From Burkholderiales bacterium (GTDB lineage Bacteria; Pseudomonadota; Gammaproteobacteria; Burkholderiales; Burkholderiaceae_C): a stretch of 5,737 bases of DNA. Under the pieces are notes generated by a model that was not told the DNA's origin, ran no database searches, and saw only the letters and a program-made list of their open reading frames with translations. Location: contig JAGWTL010000203.1 of the NCBI GenBank assembly GCA_028869035.1, forward strand, positions 1 through 5,737, read 5' to 3'. Position 1 is the first letter of the stretch; each line of letters begins with the position of its first letter. The translations under genes were made by a program, and so were the position numbers. Positions 1-5,737 of the stretch are shown here, piece by piece.

Positions 1-1
1 T

Positions 2-277
2 GCCGGCAGCGAGGTGGCCTATTTCATGTCCGACGCAGAGTTCGACGCGGCGCAGGAAGCGGTAGCCGAGTCCGGTGTGGAGCAGCGCTGCCGCAAGCCG
101 GCACCGCTCAAGTCCACGGTGGCCGATCTGTTGTGCCATGAAGTCGACCAGGCCGTGCGCCTGCACTGGCAGATCTGCCGGGTGCTGACACAAGCCGCTC
201 CCGCGCCCGGTCCACAGCACATCCTGCCCGAGGCCGGACAACAGCCTTTGCTGCGTCCGCCAGCCGCTCTGGGCTGA
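2..277 (+). CDS. unrecognised protein, probably 3' end of a gene cut by the window edge (or a small complete ORF)
   Basis: The frame is open from the left edge to a TGA at 275-277, giving 91 visible residues. Its codons up to about position 190 show the same strong G/C third-position bias as the efflux genes, which supports real coding. I do not recognise the family. An ATG at 26-28 lies 11 bases after GAGG (11-14) and would give an 83-residue protein starting MSDAEFDAAQEA; a GTG at 14 is another option, but its GAGG overlaps it. Numbered from the ATG, the middle contains Cys22, Cys37-His38, His47 and Cys51, which could be metal ligands but could equally be incidental. The last 30 or so residues are rich in Pro, Ala and Gln and look like an unstructured tail. 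There is no signal peptide or membrane segment. It lies 90 bases upstream of czcC on the same strand, so it may share the transcript. It does not resemble CzcI, CnrX or CzcD as I know them. Confidence 0.5.
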   Translation, partial: AGSEVAYFMSDAEFDAAQEAVAESGVEQRCRKPAPLKSTVADLLCHEVDQAVRLHWQICRVLTQAAPAPGPQHILPEAGQQPLLRPPAALG

Positions 278-309
278 GCTTTCCGTTTTCCGTTTTCGAC
301 GGGTGGTGT

Positions 310-333
310 GACCGGCCGGCTCCAGGCCAGGTC
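310..333 (+). repeat. inverted repeat able to form a hairpin in the czcC leader
   Basis: GACCGGCC (310-317) can pair with GGCC-A-GGTC (325-333), giving an 8-bp GC-rich stem with one bulged A (329) and a 7-base loop. The next bases are GGGCTGCG, not a T-run, so it does not fit a standard intrinsic terminator. It could be a leader structure between the upstream frame and czcC, or a chance result of high GC. Confidence 0.35.
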
Positions 334-356
334 GGGCTGCGCCATCCGCATGCTTC

Positions 357-361
357 GAGGA
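357..361 (+). promoter_or_regulatory. ribosome binding site of czcC (decides the start)
   Basis: GAGGA sits 6 bases before the ATG at 368. Longer in-frame starts exist (GTG at 308 and ATG at 350). They lack a well-placed Shine-Dalgarno and would put extra residues in front of a normal signal peptide, so 368 is preferred. Confidence 0.8.
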
Positions 362-367
362 TATTTG

Positions 368-1663
368 ATGAAATTGACGACCTTGCGTCCCTGGGTGAGC
401 GGCCTGCTGCTGTGGCCTGCTGCCGGCCTCATGGCGCAAATCGTGGCCCCGCCCACGACACTGCCCGCCGGCACCGCTGCGGTGGCGCCGGCCGGCCCGG
501 CCTACGGCCTGGGCGAACTGGTGAACATCGTGCTCACGCACAACCCCACCTTGCAGATGGCCCGGCGCTCGCGCGAGCAGGCCCAGGCCGGCATACGCAC
601 GGCTGGTGCCCTGACCAACCCGCGTCTGGAATTCAGCGACGGCCGCCTGCGTCCCAGCCATGGGGGCAGCAGCGGCAACGTCAGCGCCTGGGGTGTCTCG
701 CAGATGATCGAGAACCCCTGGCTGCGCAGCGCGCGCGTGGACGCGGCCGAGCAGGGCCTGCGCAGCAGCGAAGCCCAGGTGGGCATGACACGCAGCGAGG
801 TGGTGGCCCAGGTGCGACTGCGCGCCTACGAGCTGCTGCTGCGCATCGAAGAGGCGCGCGCCGCGGCCGACGAGCTGCTGCTGCTGGAGCAGACCCGCGA
901 GCGCGTGCGCCTGCGTGTGAGCAGCGGCGAAGCTGCGCGCTACGAAATCATCAAGGCCGAGGCCGAGTTCATCAGCGCGCGCCAGCGCCAGCAAAGCGCC
1001 CGGCTGGCGGTGGAGCAGGCGCGCATCCGCCTCAACCAGCTCGCCGCCGGCCAGTTACCCGCAGGCTGGCGCCTGAGCGCCGACCTGGGCGACACCCTGG
1101 CGCCCCTGAACCCCAGCCTGCTGCGCGAGCTGATGCTGGCGCACAACCCCGAGCTGCAGGCTCTCGGTGCCGAGCAGGAACGCCAGCAGGCCCGCGTGCG
1201 CGAGGCCGGCGCCAGCCGCTGGCCCGGCGTGGAGCTGCGCTACAGCGACACACGTGAGCCCGACAACCGCCAGAACATCGTGGGCGCCAGCATCCAGCTG
1301 CCCCTGTTCGACCAGAAGCGCGGCCCGCGCGACGAGGCCCAGGCCGAACAGCTGCGCGCGCGTGCCCGGCTCGATGGCCGCCAGATCGAGCTGCAGCTGC
1401 AGCTCGACGCCGCCGTGATGACGCTGGAGATGGCGCGCCTGCGCGTCGAGGCCCTGGGCACCGGCGCCATCCGTGACGCCGAGGCCGCCCTGCGCGTGGC
1501 CGAAGCCGCCTACCGTTATGGCGAGCGCGGCATCCTGGACGTGCTGGACGCGCAGCGTGTGCTGCGCACCGTGCGCGCCGACCTGCTGCAGGCGCGTTTC
1601 CAGCAGCAGGCCGCCGTCATCGAAATCGATCTCCTGACCGGCCGCGACGCCGCTCAACCCTGA
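368..1663 (+). CDS. czcC: CzcC-like outer-membrane channel of a heavy-metal RND efflux system (TolC/OEP family)
   Basis: This is the outer-membrane exit duct of the tripartite pump: a trimeric beta-barrel plus periplasmic alpha-barrel that docks with the adaptor and the inner-membrane pump. The protein has 431 residues, close to the usual 400-460 for CzcC/CusC. Residues 1-23 form a Sec signal peptide (Lys2, Arg7, hydrophobic core 10-22) with likely cleavage after LMA23. There is no lipobox Cys, unlike CusC and OprM. Two OEP repeats are visible. Repeat one starts near residue 46 with an HNPTLQ motif at 58-63; repeat two starts near 251 with HNPELQ at 259-264. Each is followed by long Ala/Arg/Glu/Gln-rich helices and a barrel segment (about 84-115 and 287-320, the second containing ASIQLPLFDQKRG). 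The C-terminal part (GILDVLDAQRVL) is typical of the family. It is the first gene of the operon, with the adaptor gene starting 18 bases downstream. The family is clear; the metal-specific symbol rests on the neighbours. Confidence 0.9.
   Translation: MKLTTLRPWVSGLLLWPAAGLMAQIVAPPTTLPAGTAAVAPAGPAYGLGELVNIVLTHNPTLQMARRSREQAQAGIRTAGALTNPRLEFSDGRLRPSHGGSSGNVSAWGVSQMIENPWLRSARVDAAEQGLRSSEAQVGMTRSEVVAQVRLRAYELLLRIEEARAAADELLLLEQTRERVRLRVSSGEAARYEIIKAEAEFISARQRQQSARLAVEQARIRLNQLAAGQLPAGWRLSADLGDTLAPLNPSLLRELMLAHNPELQALGAEQERQQARVREAGASRWPGVELRYSDTREPDNRQNIVGASIQLPLFDQKRGPRDEAQAEQLRARARLDGRQIELQLQLDAAVMTLEMARLRVEALGTGAIRDAEAALRVAEAAYRYGERGILDVLDAQRVLRTVRADLLQARFQQQAAVIEIDLLTGRDAAQP
1386..1407. repeat. 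22-bp perfect palindrome inside czcC
   Basis: Bases 1386-1396 are the exact reverse complement of 1397-1407, centred on alternating CTG/CAG codons that encode IELQLQLD of the channel's helical region. It most likely results from the repeated Leu-Gln codons. No partner copy or regulatory context is seen. Confidence 0.5.
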
Positions 1664-1668
1664 AACGC

Positions 1669-1672
1669 AGGA
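1669..1672 (+). promoter_or_regulatory. ribosome binding site of czcB (decides the start)
   Basis: AGGA at 1669-1672 abuts the in-frame ATG at 1673, which is too close for that start. It lies 9 bases before the in-frame ATG at 1682, an acceptable spacing. This favours 1682 and drops three residues (MKT) from the longer reading. Both starts keep the lipoprotein signal. Confidence 0.6.
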
Positions 1673-1681
1673 ATGAAAACC

Positions 1682-2839
1682 ATGAACTACAAGACTTACC
1701 GACTGCCGGCCCTGCCCCTGGCGCTGCTGGCCGCCCTGCTGATCACCGGCTGCGGCAAGGGCAAGGACCAGGCCGCCACCGCCACACCCGATGTCGACCC
1801 CAACCTGGTGATCGTCAATGCAGAGATGGCGCGCAACTTCAAGCTCGCGCCGCTGGCCCTGCAGGCCCTGGACACCGAGCGCGATGTGCCGGGCCGCATC
1901 GAGGCCAATGAACAGCTGGTCACGCGCATCGGCGCCTCGGTCACCGGCCGCGTGACCGAGGTGCTGGCCGAAGTGGGTACGCGCGTGCAGGCGGGCCAGG
2001 TGCTGGCCCGCATCACCAGCCCGGAGCTGACCAACGCCCAGTTGACCTATCTGCGCGCGCACTCCGGCACCGCCCAGGCCGAGCGCGCGGTGGAACGCGC
2101 CCGTCTGCTGATCCAGGCCGACGTGATCGGCACGGCCGAATTGCAGCGCCGCGAGGCCGAACTGTCCATCGCCCGTGCCGAGTTGCGCGCCGCCACCGAT
2201 CAGCTGCGTCTGCTGGGCGTGCCCGATGGGCAGATCGATCGCCTGCGCGAGAAGGGGCAGCTCAGCTCCTTTGCCGGCATCACCGCCACCCGTTCGGGTG
2301 TGGTGATCGAGCGCAAGGTCAGCCAGGGCCAGGTGGCGCAGCCGGGTGACCCGCTGTTCACCGTGGCCGATCTTTCCAAGGTCTGGGTCGTGGGCGCTTT
2401 GCCCGAGCAGGACGCCGCTGCCGTGAAGATGGGGCAGAAGGTCGAGATCAAGGTGCCGGCTCTGGGCGAGCGCCAGTTCAGCGGCCGGGTGGTGTTTGTC
2501 AGTGACACGATCTCGCTCGACACGCGCTCCCTGACCGTGCGCACCCAGGTCGACAACGCCGACCGCGCGCTCAAGCCGCAGATGCTGGCCACGCTGCGCA
2601 TCATCGGCCAGGCGCGCCAGCAACTGGCCCTGCCCGAGGCCGCCGTGGTGCGTGACAACGACCGTGACCATGTTTTTGTGCAGACCGGCCCCGGCCAGTT
2701 CCGCCTCACGCCGGTGGAACTTGCGCCTGCCGCGCGCGGGCTGCGTCCGCTGCTCAAGGGCCCGGCCGCCGGCACACCGGTGGTGGTGGAGGGCGCCTTC
2801 CATCTGAACAACGAGCGCAAGCGCGCTGAACTGGAGTGA
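1682..2839 (+). CDS. czcB: CzcB-like periplasmic adaptor (membrane-fusion lipoprotein) of a heavy-metal RND efflux system
   Basis: This is the membrane-fusion protein that bridges the inner-membrane pump and the outer-membrane channel in the periplasm. It has 385 residues from the ATG at 1682 (388 from 1673), shorter than C. metallidurans CzcB (about 520) and near CusB (about 407). The N-terminus is a lipoprotein signal: a hydrophobic stretch at 8-20, then the lipobox ITGC with Cys24 as the predicted lipidated residue. The family architecture is in order. The first lipoyl half is at about 82-111 (VTGRVTEVLAEVGTRVQAGQ) and the alpha-helical hairpin at about 113-195, rich in Ala, Arg and Glu. 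The second lipoyl half is at about 201-232 (SGVVIERKVSQGQVAQPGD), the beta-barrel at about 235-305, and the membrane-proximal domain runs to the end. The mature N-terminus is short and has no His-rich or Met-rich metal-binding stretch, unlike CzcB and CusB, and there is no CusF-like C-terminal domain. Its stop is 4 bases before the pump gene. Confidence 0.9.
   Translation: MNYKTYRLPALPLALLAALLITGCGKGKDQAATATPDVDPNLVIVNAEMARNFKLAPLALQALDTERDVPGRIEANEQLVTRIGASVTGRVTEVLAEVGTRVQAGQVLARITSPELTNAQLTYLRAHSGTAQAERAVERARLLIQADVIGTAELQRREAELSIARAELRAATDQLRLLGVPDGQIDRLREKGQLSSFAGITATRSGVVIERKVSQGQVAQPGDPLFTVADLSKVWVVGALPEQDAAAVKMGQKVEIKVPALGERQFSGRVVFVSDTISLDTRSLTVRTQVDNADRALKPQMLATLRIIGQARQQLALPEAAVVRDNDRDHVFVQTGPGQFRLTPVELAPAARGLRPLLKGPAAGTPVVVEGAFHLNNERKRAELE
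2832..2836 (+). promoter_or_regulatory. ribosome binding site of czcA, inside the end of czcB
   Basis: TGGAG lies in the last codons of czcB, 7 bases before the ATG at 2844. Ribosomes ending czcB at 2839 would stop almost on the pump's start, so translation of the two is probably coupled. Confidence 0.75.
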
Positions 2840-2843
2840 CGCG

Positions 2844-5737
2844 ATGCTAGGTTCATTGATCCGCGCCGCGCTCAGCCAGCGGCTGGTGGTGCTCGCCCTG
2901 GCCCTGGTGCTCTGCGCCTTCGGCCTGCGCGAGGCCACCCGCCTTTCCGTTGACGCCTTTCCCGACGTCACCAACGTGCAGGTCCAGATCGCCACCGAGG
3001 CCACGGGCCGCTCGCCCGAGGAGATCGAGCGTTTTGTCACCGTGCCGCTGGAAATCGCCATGACCGGCCTGCCCGGCATCGTGGAGATGCGTTCGCTCAA
3101 CAAGAGCGGCCTGTCCATCATCACCCTGGTTTTCACCGAGGCCACCGACGTCTACTTCGCGCGCCAGCTGGTGACGGAGCGTCTGATCGAGATCACGCCG
3201 CGCATGCCCGTGGGCATCACCCCGGTGCTGGGCCCCGTGTCCACCGGCCTGGGCGAGGTCTACCAGTACACGCTGGACCACCCGGACGACGGCCAGCGTG
3301 CGCTCACGCCGGCCGAGCTGGCCGAGCGGCGCATCGTGCAGGACTGGGTGGTGCGCCCGCTGCTGCGTTCCATTCCCGGCGTGGCCGAGATCAACTCGCA
3401 GGGCGGTTATGTGCGCCAGTACCAGGTGCTGGCCAAACCCGATCGCCTGCTGCACCATGACGTGGCCATCGACCAGGTCTTCGAGGCCATCGCCAAGAAC
3501 AATGCCAACGCCAGCGGCGGCATCCTGCCCCAGCGCTCCGAGCAGTACCTGATCCGCGGCGTGGGCCTGATCCGCACGCTCGATGACATCGCCAACATCG
3601 TGGTGCGCGAGAAAAACGGCGTGCCGCTCTACGTGCGTGACATTGCCGAGGTGACCCTGGGCCACGAGGTGCGCCAGGGCGCCATCATCAAGGGTGGTTA
3701 CACCGAATCGGTCTCGGGCATCGTGCTCATGATGCGCGGCGGCAATGCCAAGCAGATCGTCACCCGCGTCAAGCAGCGCGTGGACGAGATCAACAGCAAG
3801 CACATGCTGCCCGGCGGCCTGCAGATCGTGCCCTACTATGACCGCACCGAGCTGGTCGACTCCGCCCTGTGGACCGTGGGCAAGGTGCTGATCGAGGGCA
3901 TCTTCCTCGTGGTGGTGGTGCTCTTCATCTTCCTGGGTGACGTGCGTTCCAGCCTGATCGTGGTGGCCACACTCGTCATCGCACCGCTGACCACCTTCAT
4001 CATGATGAACCGCTATGGTATTTCAGCCAACCTGATGTCGCTGGGGGGGCTGGCCATTGCCATCGGCCTCATGGTGGACGCCACCGTGGTGGTGGTGGAA
4101 AACGTCTTCCACCGCCTGGGCCAGGCCAAGCCCGGGGCTTCACGCGTGCGCCTGATCCTGGAGGCGACGCAGGAGGTGGCCACGCCCACGGTGTTCGGCA
4201 TCGTCATCATCATGCTGGTGTTCCTGCCGCTCATGACGTTGCAGGGCATCGAGGGCAAGATGTTCGCGCCCCTGGCGCTGACCATCGTGATCGCCCTGGG
4301 TGTGTCCCTGCTGGTCTCGCTGATCCTCTCGCCCGTGCTGTGCTCCTACATCCTCAAGGGCGGCGCCGACCACGACACCAGGGTCATCGCCGTGCTCAAG
4401 CGGGCTTACCTCAAGCTGCTGGACCGCGCCCTGGGCAACCAGATGGGCACGCTGGCGGTGGCCATCGTCCTGCTGCTGTTCTCGCTGGCGCTGTTCCCCT
4501 TCCTGGGCAAGTCCTTCATGCCGACCATGAAGGAGGGGGCGCTCACGCCGCAGATCAACCGCGTGCCCAGCATCTCGCTGGACGAGTCGATCCGCCTGGA
4601 GATGGGCGCCATGAAGGCCATTGCTGAAGTGCCAGGCGTGCGCAGCGTGGTCTCCAAACTGGGCCGTGGTGAGTCGCCGGCCGATCCGGCCGGCCCCAAC
4701 GAGTCCGACCCCATCGTGCTGCTCGACCCCAGGAGCGATCGCACGCAGGACGAGATCGACGAGGATATACGCCAGCGCCTGTCCTCCATCCCCGGCGTAC
4801 AGATCGTGTTGTCACAGCCCATTTCCGAGCGGGTAGACGAGATGGTGACGGGCGTGCGCTCGCAACTGGCCGTGAAGATCTTTGGCGACGACCTGGCCGA
4901 TCTGCGCCGCGTGTCCGAGCAGGTGGCCAAGCTGCTGCGCGGCGTGCCCGGCGCGCGTGACATCCGCATCGAACGCCTTTCGGGCCAGCAGGCCCTGACC
5001 ATCGACATCGACCGCAAGGCGATCGCGCGTCACGGCATCAACGTGGCCGAGGTGCACAAGCTCATCGAAACCGCCATCGGCGGCAAGGAAGTGAGCCAGC
5101 TCTACGAAGGCGAGCGTCGCTTCGGCATCGCCGTGCGTTTCCCGGAAGCGTCGCGCAACACCATCGAGTCCATACGCAACATGCTGCTGCGTGCGCCCGA
5201 CGGCGCCCTGGTGCCCCTGCACTCGGTGGCCACCATCGAACTGCGTGACGGCCCAGCCCAGATCAGCCGCGAGAGCGCCAAGCGTCGGGTGGTGGTGGGC
5301 GCCAACGTCGAAGGGCGTGACCTGGGCGGCTTTGTGCAGGAGGTGGAGCAGCGCATCGCCCGGGAGGTCAAGCTGCCTGAAGGCTTCTATTTCGTCTTCG
5401 GCGGCCAGTTCGAGAACATGGAGCGCGCCATGGCCACGCTGACCATCATCGTGCCCATCACCATCGCGGCCATCTTCTTCCTGCTCTTCCTGCTGTTCAA
5501 CTCGCTCAAGCTGGCTTCGCTCATCATCCTGGTGCTGCCCTTTGCCTCCATTGGCGGCGTGATCGGCCTGGCTGTCACGCGCGAGTACCTCAGTGTGCCG
5601 GCCTCGGTGGGCTTCATCGCGCTCTGGGGCATCGCCGTGCTCAACGGCGTGGTGCTGGTGAGCTACATCCGCCGCCTGCGCGAGGACGGCATGGCCGTGA
5701 TGCAGGCCGTGCGCGAAGGCTGCGTGGCGCGTTTCCG
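2844..5737 (+). CDS. czcA: CzcA/CusA-family heavy-metal RND efflux pump, 3' end beyond the window
   Basis: This is the inner-membrane, proton-driven RND pump that binds metal cations in its periplasmic domain and drives them into the adaptor/channel complex. The ATG at 2844 has a good Shine-Dalgarno, and the frame is open to the edge: 964 residues of a usual 1030-1070, with TM11-12 missing. TM1 is at 14-28, followed by the HME-typical DAFPDVTNVQVQI (37-49). Then come the first porter region, TM2 348-365, TM3 371-389, TM4 397-418, TM5 445-464, TM6 about 476-504, TM7 about 532-553, the second porter region, TM8 866-885, TM9 890-911 and TM10 920-942 (GIAVLNGVVLVSYI, CzcA-like). TM4 reads AIGLMVDATVVVVEN: D412 and E419 match the Asp408/Glu415 pair of C. 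metallidurans CzcA, while Ala406 replaces its Asp402. By alignment from memory, the CusA three-Met site (M573, M623, M672) is Gln570, Glu620 and Glu666. This argues for a divalent cation rather than Cu(I)/Ag(I). The family is certain; the substrate is not. Confidence 0.93.
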   Translation, partial: MLGSLIRAALSQRLVVLALALVLCAFGLREATRLSVDAFPDVTNVQVQIATEATGRSPEEIERFVTVPLEIAMTGLPGIVEMRSLNKSGLSIITLVFTEATDVYFARQLVTERLIEITPRMPVGITPVLGPVSTGLGEVYQYTLDHPDDGQRALTPAELAERRIVQDWVVRPLLRSIPGVAEINSQGGYVRQYQVLAKPDRLLHHDVAIDQVFEAIAKNNANASGGILPQRSEQYLIRGVGLIRTLDDIANIVVREKNGVPLYVRDIAEVTLGHEVRQGAIIKGGYTESVSGIVLMMRGGNAKQIVTRVKQRVDEINSKHMLPGGLQIVPYYDRTELVDSALWTVGKVLIEGIFLVVVVLFIFLGDVRSSLIVVATLVIAPLTTFIMMNRYGISANLMSLGGLAIAIGLMVDATVVVVENVFHRLGQAKPGASRVRLILEATQEVATPTVFGIVIIMLVFLPLMTLQGIEGKMFAPLALTIVIALGVSLLVSLILSPVLCSYILKGGADHDTRVIAVLKRAYLKLLDRALGNQMGTLAVAIVLLLFSLALFPFLGKSFMPTMKEGALTPQINRVPSISLDESIRLEMGAMKAIAEVPGVRSVVSKLGRGESPADPAGPNESDPIVLLDPRSDRTQDEIDEDIRQRLSSIPGVQIVLSQPISERVDEMVTGVRSQLAVKIFGDDLADLRRVSEQVAKLLRGVPGARDIRIERLSGQQALTIDIDRKAIARHGINVAEVHKLIETAIGGKEVSQLYEGERRFGIAVRFPEASRNTIESIRNMLLRAPDGALVPLHSVATIELRDGPAQISRESAKRRVVVGANVEGRDLGGFVQEVEQRIAREVKLPEGFYFVFGGQFENMERAMATLTIIVPITIAAIFFLLFLLFNSLKLASLIILVLPFASIGGVIGLAVTREYLSVPASVGFIALWGIAVLNGVVLVSYIRRLREDGMAVMQAVREGCVARF

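Larger units (their letters stand above)
278..367 (+). other. intergenic leader upstream of the efflux operon
   Basis: This is a 90-base gap between the upstream frame and the czcC start. It begins with a short T-rich imperfect repeat (TTTCCG TTTTCCG TTTTCG, about 280-298) and then contains a GC-rich inverted repeat at 310-333. It ends in the Shine-Dalgarno of czcC. I see no convincing sigma-70 -35/-10 pair and no clear operator. The operon promoter may therefore lie upstream of the window, or be of a type not visible by eye. Confidence 0.5.

Noticed and set aside
290..302. CCGT...ACGG mini-hairpin as a terminator of the upstream frame
   Set aside because: It has only a 4-bp stem and no T-run after it.
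360..365. GATATT as a possible -10 promoter element before czcC
   Set aside because: It matches TATAAT at only 4 of 6 positions, lies between the Shine-Dalgarno and the start codon, and has no -35 partner.
19..474. 151-codon minus-strand frame covering the leader and the start of czcC, considered as a divergent regulator
   Set aside because: There is no helix-turn-helix or metal-sensor motif. The product is Cys/Arg/Ser-rich without family resemblance, and the frame overlaps the czcC signal peptide region.
412..1257. 281-codon + strand frame inside czcC
   Set aside because: It is an out-of-frame shadow rich in Arg, Ala and Gly, inside a well-supported TolC-family gene.
1055..3145. Long (696-codon) open frame on the minus strand antisense to czcC, czcB and the start of czcA
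   Set aside because: It spans two gene boundaries and its product is an implausible Gly/His/Gln/Leu-rich low-complexity sequence. It arises because strong G/C third-position bias on the + strand suppresses stops in that antisense frame.
2853..3803. 316-codon minus-strand open frame antisense to czcA
   Set aside because: It has the same antisense bias and a His/Gly/Ala-rich composition, and lies wholly inside a clear RND pump gene.
3909..3920. (GTG)4 runs here and at 4086-4097 as possible microsatellites
   Set aside because: Both simply encode four consecutive Val residues in membrane helices 2 and 4 of the pump.

Overview
The window is a high-GC piece of bacterial chromosome or plasmid with strong G/C preference at third codon positions. 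It carries a tripartite heavy-metal efflux (HME-RND) operon in the order outer-membrane factor, membrane-fusion protein, inner-membrane pump, i.e. czcCBA-type. The gene order, protein family and codon use suggest a Gram-negative betaproteobacterium, perhaps Burkholderiales. That is inference from style, since no ribosomal or other taxonomic marker is present.

Layout, all on the + strand: positions 2-277 hold the end of, or a short complete, unrecognised reading frame with three Cys and two His residues in its conserved-looking part. Positions 278-367 are a 90-base gap with one hairpin-forming sequence and a good Shine-Dalgarno for the next gene. Positions 368-1663 encode a CzcC-like TolC-family channel with a Sec signal peptide. 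Positions 1682-2839 encode a CzcB-like periplasmic adaptor with a lipoprotein signal. Positions 2844-5737 encode the first 964 residues of a CzcA/CusA-family proton-driven pump, which runs off the right edge and lacks roughly its last 70-100 residues. The three genes are separated by 18 and 4 bases, each with its own Shine-Dalgarno, so they almost certainly form one transcript with coupled translation.

Together the three products should build a trans-envelope pump that exports metal cations from the periplasm (and possibly the cytoplasm) to outside the cell, driven by proton influx through the CzcA-like subunit. The substrate cannot be fixed from names alone. The pump keeps the Asp/Glu pair of transmembrane helix 4 (D412, E419) but has Ala at the position of the first Asp of the CzcA 'DFG' motif, as CusA-type pumps do. 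It also lacks the three-methionine site that CusA uses for Cu(I)/Ag(I). A divalent cation (Zn, Co, Ni or Cd) is therefore the better guess. No regulator gene, mobile element, RNA gene or CRISPR array is visible. I see no wholly new system here; the most useful points are the mixed substrate signature of the pump and the unidentified upstream frame.
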